A DNA stretch of 64,000 bases from Planctopirus ephydatiae (lineage in GTDB: Bacteria > Planctomycetota > Planctomycetia > Planctomycetales > Planctomycetaceae). The translations under genes were made by a program, and so were the position numbers. The notes under the pieces were generated by a model. The model was not told where the DNA came from. It did no database searches and worked only from the letters and a program-made list of their open reading frames with translations. Location: contig NZ_CP036299.1 in assembly GCF_007752345.1 (NCBI RefSeq), forward strand, positions 4,312,001 to 4,376,000, read 5' to 3'. Positions within the stretch are counted from its first letter, which is position 1. Every line of letters starts with the position of its first letter. Of this stretch, positions 57,318-64,000 are shown one piece after another.

Positions 57318-59660
57318 ATGTCGTTGGCAGTTGATCGAGTGCCGCATCTGGCAGTTGTCGGAAACCCGAACACGGGCAAAAGCACGCTGTTTTCGGCATT
57401 AACTGGGATTTTCACCCGCACGGGGAACTTTCCCGGGGTGACTGTCGAGATGAAGCTGGGACGATTGAAAACCAGCACCCGGGAAGCCGTGCTGGTGGAC
57501 TTGCCGGGAACATATAGCCTGGCAGCGCGTTCGGCCGATGAACGAGTCACCGTCGATGTACTATTGGGATTACGACCAGAGATCGGATCACTCGCAGGGG
57601 CTTTGTGCATTGTCGATGGAACGAACCTCGAGCGAAATCTGTATCTGTTTTCTCAAGTGCGCGACCTGGGCCTGCCCGTCCTGCTGATTGTCAATATGAT
57701 TGATCGGGCCGAAAAAGCGGGAATTGCGATCACTGCGTTAGAGCTTTCGCAAAGGCTGGGTGTGCCGGTTGTCTTCTGCAATGCTCATGATCAATCGAGC
57801 GTCGCTCTCGTTCAGAAATCGATTTTCGACTTCATCGAGCAGAATCAACCAGCAGCCCATGGCACTGATCTCGCTGCTCAACAAGCTTCAAACTTCGATT
57901 TTCCCCCAGCATTTGAAACAGCAGTCAACGAGTTGCAGGGATTGCTCTTGGCCCATGGACGAAAAATGCCGAGGCCACTGGTGAGTCGTCTGTTAATGGA
58001 CATTGACGGACAGATCGAGCAGACCGAAGTCCAACGACGGCCAGAACTCTCACCACATCTCCAGCGACTTCGCGAACAGGTAAGTGCAGCCGGCTATCGC
58101 ATCAGCGGGATCGAGCCGCGAGTGCGGTATGCAGCAATTCGTAAGGCCATTGCCGGGCTGGAAATCAGGCCCGTCCGGCAGGCTGGCCAGTTCAGTGAGA
58201 AGCTGGATGGCTGGCTGACACACAGTGTCTTTGGACTGCTGATTTTCATCTTCATGATGTTTGTGGTCTTCCAGTTGTTATACCGCGGTGCCGAGCCGGT
58301 GATGGTACTGATGGAGACTGCTTTTGGCAGCCTGCAGGATCTGGTGGGTGGCATGATGCCCCGTGGGCCACTGCGCAGCCTCGTGACGCAAGGAATCATT
58401 GCTGGTGTGGGTGGAGTGCTCGTCTTTCTGCCTCAGATTGTGCTGCTGTTTCTATTCTTGGCCATTCTCGAAGATTGCGGCTACATGGCGCGAGCTGCCT
58501 TTTTGATGGATCGGCTGATGACAAAGGTTGGTCTTTCGGGAAAGTCGTTCGTACCTCTGATGTCTTCGTTTGCCTGTGCCATTCCGGGAGTGATGGCCAC
58601 GCGTGTGATCGAAAATCGCAAAGATCGAATGGTGACCATTCTCGTGGCACCGCTGATGAGCTGCTCGGCTCGATTGCCTGTCTATAGCCTGCTGATTGGG
58701 GCCTTCATTCCGGGAGTGAGTTTTCTGGGAGGGTGGGTCGATCTGCGCTCACTGGTTCTACTGGCGTTTCTCTCCTTAGGAGCGATTGTCGCCATTCCCG
58801 TTGCGTGGATCTTGAAAAAGACCATCTTCCCTGGGGAAACGCCGCCATTTGTAATGGAACTCCCACCCTATAAGTGGCCCTCCATCAAGACCGTCTTCCA
58901 GCGTGTGTACGATCGCGCCGCGGCCTTCGTTGTAAGAGCGGGAACATTGATCCTGCTGACCTCTATAGTTATCTGGGGGTTGGGTTACTTCCCCGGGGAT
59001 CATACGCGTGAAAATGCAATTCTGGCGGAGATGGAAGAAACCCGGCAGATCTTTGAAGATCCTCTCCAGCGACGAGAAAACCTGCAGCAGCAGTTGGTAG
59101 GATCTGATGATGCTCCGCACCCTTCTCCGGTGGAGAGTGCCTCCTTCGAAAATGAATTGAATTCTTTGAATCAACAGCTCAAAGAATATGACGCATTAAT
59201 GGAGCAGTTGGAGGGGGAATTCATTGCTACACAGGGGCAACTGCAGGAGAACAGCTTTCTGGGGATGGCGGGCCATTGGATCGAACCCATCGTTCGCCCT
59301 TTAGGATGGGACTGGCGGATTGGTGTCGGAGTGCTGGCCTCATTCCCGGCTCGTGAAGTGATCATCGCCACGTTAGGTGTGATTTATAACCTGGGCGAAG
59401 GGATGGAAGCCGAATCGCCCCAATTGCGCGATGCACTCATCAACTCCAGAAATCCAGATGGCAGCCCCGTCTTCACGATTCCGGTGGCTCTGTCGATCAT
59501 GGTCTTCTTCGCTCTGTGCGCTCAATGCATGGCCACATTGGTCGTCGTGGCGCAGGAATCGGGAAGCTGGAAGTGGGCGGTCTTCACGTTCGTCTATATG
59601 ACCGCCCTCGCTTATGTCGGCGCACTGATCACCTTTCAGGTGGCCTCACTCTGGTGGTAA
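57318..59660 (+). CDS. feoB: Ferrous iron transporter FeoB
   Basis: 780 residues from MSLAVDRVPHLAVVG. GTP-binding domain with G1 GNPNTGKST, G3 DLPGTYSL and G4 NMID; then the helical guanine-dissociation region and the membrane domain with the two Gate motifs (DRLMTKVGLSGKSFVPLMSSFACAIPGVMATRVIENRKDR and SFPAREVIIATLG, shown in pieces). A charged, coiled-coil-like stretch at about 570-640 (MEETRQIFEDP to QLEGEF) sits between late membrane segments and is longer than in E. coli. The frame opens at a TTG (57291); ATG 57318 fits the family. Confidence 0.96.
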   Translation: MSLAVDRVPHLAVVGNPNTGKSTLFSALTGIFTRTGNFPGVTVEMKLGRLKTSTREAVLVDLPGTYSLAARSADERVTVDVLLGLRPEIGSLAGALCIVDGTNLERNLYLFSQVRDLGLPVLLIVNMIDRAEKAGIAITALELSQRLGVPVVFCNAHDQSSVALVQKSIFDFIEQNQPAAHGTDLAAQQASNFDFPPAFETAVNELQGLLLAHGRKMPRPLVSRLLMDIDGQIEQTEVQRRPELSPHLQRLREQVSAAGYRISGIEPRVRYAAIRKAIAGLEIRPVRQAGQFSEKLDGWLTHSVFGLLIFIFMMFVVFQLLYRGAEPVMVLMETAFGSLQDLVGGMMPRGPLRSLVTQGIIAGVGGVLVFLPQIVLLFLFLAILEDCGYMARAAFLMDRLMTKVGLSGKSFVPLMSSFACAIPGVMATRVIENRKDRMVTILVAPLMSCSARLPVYSLLIGAFIPGVSFLGGWVDLRSLVLLAFLSLGAIVAIPVAWILKKTIFPGETPPFVMELPPYKWPSIKTVFQRVYDRAAAFVVRAGTLILLTSIVIWGLGYFPGDHTRENAILAEMEETRQIFEDPLQRRENLQQQLVGSDDAPHPSPVESASFENELNSLNQQLKEYDALMEQLEGEFIATQGQLQENSFLGMAGHWIEPIVRPLGWDWRIGVGVLASFPAREVIIATLGVIYNLGEGMEAESPQLRDALINSRNPDGSPVFTIPVALSIMVFFALCAQCMATLVVVAQESGSWKWAVFTFVYMTALAYVGALITFQVASLWW

Positions 59661-60098
59661 GACGGCAGTCGAAGCAGGTCAGTTTCCCATTGAAGTGGCA
59701 TCGAGATTCGCTGGGACCCTTGGCAGGACTTCCGGAGCGAGCTCTCTGCTGGTTTTTCTGCTCTCCAAATTCTATTGGCACACCGGGTGCTTAAGCGTTG
59801 TTGAAGAGTGTATGCTACTGTCAGCCACTGATGGAGAGTGGATTGCCAACAGAACATGCGCAACTTATGGGCAAATCGCTTATTTTATGATCACAGGCAT
59901 TCGAGGCGCGGCCTTTCTGCATGTGTGAAAGCTTGAGATCGCGAGAATTTATCCTTTGAAACGAGTGAATTCTCCTATGAAATCAGCAACAACAGCCCCA
60001 GAATCTGGCAGAATTGCCTCGAGTGAAGTTTCCTCTTGAATCCGTTATTGATGAGCAGTGGTCAAGTCACAAGCAGCGATCCAGAGACAGGCAACGAT
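59661..60098. other. Intergenic region, no feature seen
   Basis: About 440 nt between feoB and ppc. It should hold the ppc promoter. No terminator, RNA gene or convincing frame was recognised. Confidence 0.35.
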
Positions 60099-62846
60099 AT
60101 GAGTGCAAAGCCGATTTTGAGAAGTGATGTCGAGACGCTGACTTCACTTCTGGGTGGTGCCATTGTCGAGCAGGCCGGGAGTGACCTGGCAGCCTTACTC
60201 ATGCGCATTCGGCAACTCTCTCGGGAGAGACGAGTCGGCTTACCGGGTGCCGCCGAACGACTCGTCGAACTGCTGGCGGGTTTGAATGAAGATCAACTCG
60301 ACCTCCTCACGAAATCATTGAGCATTTACTTTGATCTGGCCAACGTCGCAGAAGATCTGCAGCGTATTCGTGTGATTCGTCAGCGGGAGCGGCAATCGGA
60401 AGGTTCCGTGCGCAAAGAATCGCTGGGCGATGCGATTGCTCAACTCAAAAAGCAGGGAGCGACGGCCGAAGCTGTACAGCATCTGCTTGATAAACTGCAT
60501 ATTGGCCTGGTCTTCACGGCTCACCCGACAGAAGCCAAGCGGCGAACGACCCGGCGAATTCTCCGCCAGTTGCGTTCTGACTTAACAACTGCCCATCAGG
60601 GAGATTTGTTGCCTCGCGAAAGCGGTGTCCTTCAGGAACGAATTCGCGGTTCACTCACGTTGTTATGGCAAATCGACCCCATGCGTCCGCAGCCACCGAC
60701 TGTGATGCAGGAAGTCGAGAGAGGTCTCTTCTTCTTCGATGGTTTGTGGGACATTGTGCCGCTGATCTTCCAGGACTTGCGGAGTGCCCTCGCCGAACAT
60801 TATCCGGGATTCAAGTTTCATGTGCCTCCATTTTTGAAGTTTGGCTCCTGGATTGGTGGCGATCGAGACGGTAATCCGTTTGTCACAGCACAGGTCACCA
60901 GCGATACACTGCGCTTGCTCGAAACCACTGCCATCGAGCGGCATCTGAAAACCACACGTGAACTCGCGGACCTGCTGGTCGTTTCTGATCGCGGAATGCC
61001 GCCGGATGATCCTGTCTATGCAGTCTTGCAGAAGACGTTTGGCGCTCATCCCGAACTTGAACAACTGGTTGGAGATGCTCCTGAGGCTGAACCTTACCGG
61101 CGCTGGATCAAGGTGATTGAACTCAAGCTTCGCAAACGCATTGAGCCTGCACTGGCATCGCCTTTGAAGGCCTATCAGACAGCAGCCGAACTGGAAGCCG
61201 ATGCCCGGTTGATCGAAGAGAGCCTGCTGCGACGAAAAGGGGATCGAATTTACGCATCATTCCTGGCGGCGTGGCTCGATCAGATTCGTACCTTCGGACT
61301 GCAAGTTTCAGCTCTGGATGTCCGTCAGGATTCCCGCGTGCATGTGGATGTGCTGCAGGAAGTTTTTGCTCGTACCGGGATTTATGCCGAGTATGCCAAA
61401 GCGGACGAAAAAACCCGCCAGAAAATCCTGACGACGCCGCATGATCTGGGAATGAATGTTCTTGAGGGCGAGCTTTCTGATATGGCGCGAGAGACATTCT
61501 CGCTTTACAAACTGATGGCTGAGACAGTGCGTGCCGGTGGTATAGAGCGCTTCGGTGGTCACATTGTCAGCATGACGCACTATGCCAGCGATATCCTGGT
61601 GATTCTGTGGTTCTGGAAGTGGGCCTGGAAAGTAACCGCCGGTGAATCCAAGGCTGAATTGCCGCATCTGCCATTGATGCCACTGCTGGAAACCATCGAC
61701 GATCTTCGCCAGGGGCCGGCAATTCTCACGGATCTGCTTTCCGTTCCTGATTATCTGGCCTACCTCAAGAAAGATCAGGGAGCACAGCCACTCCAGAACG
61801 TGATGGTGGGCTATTCCGACAGCACGAAGGATGGCGGATATCTGGCGGCTTCGTGGGGCTTGTATCGTGCTCAGGAGCAGCTTTCGGATGTGTTGGCCAG
61901 CCAGGGTGTGAGACTGCGAGTCTTCCATGGTCGAGGCGGTGCACTAGGCCGTGGCGGCGGACCGGCAGCCAGGGCCATTCTTTCGCTGCCACCAAAATCA
62001 GTCGATGGCAGTCTGCGTGTCACCGAACAGGGAGAAGTCCTCGCTGAGCGATATGACGAACCACAGATTGCCTTCCGCCATCTGGAACAGGTGACATGGG
62101 CCACGCTGCTGGTGAGCAGCACACAAGAAGGGCATTGGCCGGAAGACTGGTTTACTCATCTCGACGAGTTGGCTCAGCAATCTTATCTGCATTACCGCAA
62201 GCTGGTGGATGACCCTGGATTTTTGATGTATTTTGACCGGGCGACGCCGATCTCGGAAATCGAACGCTTGCCCATTGGTTCGCGACCAGCAAGACGACGC
62301 GAACGGAAGAGTCTCTCGGATCTCCGGGCCATTCCCTGGACATTTGCCTGGACGCAGAGTCGGCACATGATTCCCGCCTGGTTCGGTTTAGGGAAAGCAC
62401 TGCATGACGCCGTCGCTCGCAACAATGAAGACTGGTCACGTTATCAGGAAATGTATCGGACATGGCCGATCTTCCAGGCGATTATCGATAACGCGACGCT
62501 GGCACTCATGAAGGCCGACTTGCAGATTGCCAATCGCTATGCCGACCTTGTCGAAGATCGGGAAGTCGCGAAGCGTTTGTGGTCCATGATTCATGAAGAG
62601 TACGACCGCAGTCGGGCATCGGTGCTGATGATCACCGGCGAATCGTCGCTGCTCTCGAATACACCCTGGCTGCAGACATCAATTCAGGAGCGGAATCCCT
62701 ATGTTGATCCGTTGAATCTGATTCAGGTCGAGCTTTTAAAGCGAGCCCGTGAAGGGAGCATTGAGGCCGATCGTGCAGCGAGATTACAACACTCGGTGCG
62801 ACTGACAATTCAAGGAGTGGCAGCCGGTTTGAGAACAACGGGTTGA
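60051..62846 (+). CDS. ppc: Phosphoenolpyruvate carboxylase
   Basis: 931 residues from ATG 60051; ATG 60099, preceded by ACAGG, is an equally likely start and the frame opens at a TTG (60036). Adds bicarbonate to PEP to give oxaloacetate. Motifs: VFTAHPTEAKRRTTRR with the catalytic His, GGDRDGNPFV, FHGRGGALGRGGGPA and the C-terminal QERNPYVDPLNLIQVELL; the terminus RTTG is close to the usual NTG. Length is normal. Confidence 0.96.
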   Translation: MSSGQVTSSDPETGNDMSAKPILRSDVETLTSLLGGAIVEQAGSDLAALLMRIRQLSRERRVGLPGAAERLVELLAGLNEDQLDLLTKSLSIYFDLANVAEDLQRIRVIRQRERQSEGSVRKESLGDAIAQLKKQGATAEAVQHLLDKLHIGLVFTAHPTEAKRRTTRRILRQLRSDLTTAHQGDLLPRESGVLQERIRGSLTLLWQIDPMRPQPPTVMQEVERGLFFFDGLWDIVPLIFQDLRSALAEHYPGFKFHVPPFLKFGSWIGGDRDGNPFVTAQVTSDTLRLLETTAIERHLKTTRELADLLVVSDRGMPPDDPVYAVLQKTFGAHPELEQLVGDAPEAEPYRRWIKVIELKLRKRIEPALASPLKAYQTAAELEADARLIEESLLRRKGDRIYASFLAAWLDQIRTFGLQVSALDVRQDSRVHVDVLQEVFARTGIYAEYAKADEKTRQKILTTPHDLGMNVLEGELSDMARETFSLYKLMAETVRAGGIERFGGHIVSMTHYASDILVILWFWKWAWKVTAGESKAELPHLPLMPLLETIDDLRQGPAILTDLLSVPDYLAYLKKDQGAQPLQNVMVGYSDSTKDGGYLAASWGLYRAQEQLSDVLASQGVRLRVFHGRGGALGRGGGPAARAILSLPPKSVDGSLRVTEQGEVLAERYDEPQIAFRHLEQVTWATLLVSSTQEGHWPEDWFTHLDELAQQSYLHYRKLVDDPGFLMYFDRATPISEIERLPIGSRPARRRERKSLSDLRAIPWTFAWTQSRHMIPAWFGLGKALHDAVARNNEDWSRYQEMYRTWPIFQAIIDNATLALMKADLQIANRYADLVEDREVAKRLWSMIHEEYDRSRASVLMITGESSLLSNTPWLQTSIQERNPYVDPLNLIQVELLKRAREGSIEADRAARLQHSVRLTIQGVAAGLRTTG

Positions 62847-62949
62847 TGGCAGCGAAGAAACGAGAAAGTCAAGAAGCGAAAATGCCAGAGAGGTCGGAAG
62901 GATCGAAGGGAGAGATGCCAGAAACGGAGAGAATCCATAAGTGAGAGCT

Positions 62950-63001
62950 GACCCTCGCCCGGTACTCCGGGAGAGGGTGGCCGATAGGCCGGGTGAGGGT
63001 C
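62950..63001. repeat. Nested inverted repeat, REP-like intergenic element
   Basis: GACCCTCGCCCGG (62950-62962) can pair either with CCGGGAGAGGGT just after it or with CCGGGTGAGGGTC at the far end. The element is 52 bp, GC-rich and unlike its AT-richer surroundings. It contains GGGTGGCC but differs from the RAYT REP family above. Confidence 0.6.
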
Positions 63002-63130
63002 TCAACGACACCTCACCTATCTCCGACAAGCTCCCCTGGACGCCAGGAGATGACTGATGATCTTCTGACATTCAATTCGCCAGCAACGACTCACAACCCA
63101 CAACGGAACATCCCGGGAAAGGAACTCCCC

Positions 63131-64000
63131 ATGCGTATCTGGCCAGGATCGCCAGCACCACTGGGCGCGACGTTTGACGGACGCGGAGTGAACTTTGCGC
63201 TCTTCTCGGAATCTGCCAGCAAAGTGGAACTTTGCCTGTTTGATTCTGCCGAATCCCAGGTGGAAGCTTGCCGGATCACACTCCCGGAGCAAACCGATTT
63301 TGTCTGGCACGGATATCTGCCGGATGTGAAACCCGGGCAGGTCTATGGGTACCGGGTGCATGGTGACTATGCACCACATGCAGGCCATCGCTTTAATCCT
63401 CACAAGATTGTACTGGACCCTTATGCCATGGCCATTGCCCGGGATGTGCAATGGTCGGAAGAAATGTTCCCGTATGTCATCGGGCAGGAAGAGCAGGATC
63501 TGCTCATCGATCGACGAGACAACAGTGCGTTTGCACCATTAGCCGCAGTGGTTGATCGAAGGTTTCGCTGGGGTCGAGATCGACATCCGAAAACACCCTG
63601 GCATGAAACACTTATCTATGAATTGCACGTCAAAGGATTCTCAAGACTCAGTCCGTGGGTTCCCCGTGAGTTGAGGGGCACGTATGCAGGTCTGGCCAGT
63701 GAAGGTTCCATCCGGCATTTGAAGGAACTTGGAGTTACTGCTGTCGAACTGATGCCAGTGCATCACTTTATTGATGACCATTTTCTGGTGACTCAAGGGA
63801 AGCGAAACTACTGGGGTTACAACACTCTGGCCTTCTTTGCTCCGGCAATCAGGTATGCGGCAGACCCTACGCCTCAGGGAGCAATTCTTGAGTTCAAGAA
63901 GATGGTCAAGACCATGCACGCGCATGGTCTGGAAGTCATTCTCGATGTCGTTTACAACCATACGGCTGAAGGAAATCATCTCGGACCCATGCTGTCGTTG
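63131..64000 (+). CDS. glgX: Glycogen debranching enzyme, GlgX/TreX type (3' end outside window)
   Basis: 290 residues visible. An isoamylase-type N-terminal domain (MRIWPGSPAPLGATFDGRGVNFALFS) leads into the GH13 barrel with LIYELHVKGFS, the RNYWGYNTLAFFAP segment and region I (LDVVYNHTAEG). It hydrolyses alpha-1,6 branches of glycogen. AAAGGA lies 12 nt upstream of ATG. Catalytic Asp/Glu residues fall outside the window. Confidence 0.93.
   Translation, partial: MRIWPGSPAPLGATFDGRGVNFALFSESASKVELCLFDSAESQVEACRITLPEQTDFVWHGYLPDVKPGQVYGYRVHGDYAPHAGHRFNPHKIVLDPYAMAIARDVQWSEEMFPYVIGQEEQDLLIDRRDNSAFAPLAAVVDRRFRWGRDRHPKTPWHETLIYELHVKGFSRLSPWVPRELRGTYAGLASEGSIRHLKELGVTAVELMPVHHFIDDHFLVTQGKRNYWGYNTLAFFAPAIRYAADPTPQGAILEFKKMVKTMHAHGLEVILDVVYNHTAEGNHLGPMLSL

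Overview
The window is about 64 kb of a bacterial chromosome, almost certainly from a planctomycete and probably close to the Planctopirus/Planctomycetaceae group. The signs are a DUF1559 prepilin-type protein followed by a small lipoprotein, a giant double-length UvrA, a TatC with a long extracytoplasmic insert, a membrane-anchored VWA protein, many large secreted proteins of unknown function, moderate GC content and loose gene packing. No rRNA, tRNA, CRISPR array, prophage or plasmid genes were recognised.

Layout. 1-3.8 kb: a GC-rich block with a minus-strand operon (AhpD-like protein, DUF1348 protein, epoxide-hydrolase-like enzyme) diverging from a sigma54 activator with a GAF domain. The space between holds three evenly spaced inverted-repeat operators and a near-consensus -24/-12 promoter. 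3.9-12 kb: a secreted beta-helix protein and two tandem cyanophycin synthetase paralogues, one of which has lost key Mur-ligase residues. 12.3-22 kb: Nif3-like protein, VWA protein, a small conserved-looking protein, DUF1559 protein plus lipoprotein, TatC and a phosphofructokinase. 22-26 kb: methyltransferase and glycosyltransferase pair, then a GlcD-type FAD oxidase. 26-27.2 kb: a REP-associated tyrosine transposase (RAYT) flanked by composite two-REP elements (BIMEs); another copy lies at 36.6 kb. 27.2-34.6 kb: a 2439-residue UvrA with four ABC ATPase modules and a duplicated C-terminal tail. 35.3-46 kb: an unpaired HlyD-type adaptor, a DUF1570 zincin-like protein, cydAB, a secreted unknown protein and a lipoprotein that looks built from five NTF2-like repeats. 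46.7-56 kb: a small membrane protein, rpiB, the glutamate synthase pair gltB-gltD and a LysR regulator upstream of it. 56.2-59.7 kb: an iron-uptake locus (FeoB-associated Cys-rich protein, two FeoA, FeoB) around a perfect 19-bp palindrome. 60-64 kb: PEP carboxylase and the start of a glycogen-debranching enzyme.

How it fits together: most genes are housekeeping (nitrogen assimilation and storage through GltBD and cyanophycin, carbon flow through PFK, PEP carboxylase, RpiB and GlgX, respiration through CydAB, ferrous iron uptake, DNA repair). The most unusual parts are the RAYT/BIME family, the sigma54-controlled redox or detoxification operon with its operator array, the four-ATPase UvrA with a repeated tail, and the asymmetric cyanophycin synthetase pair.
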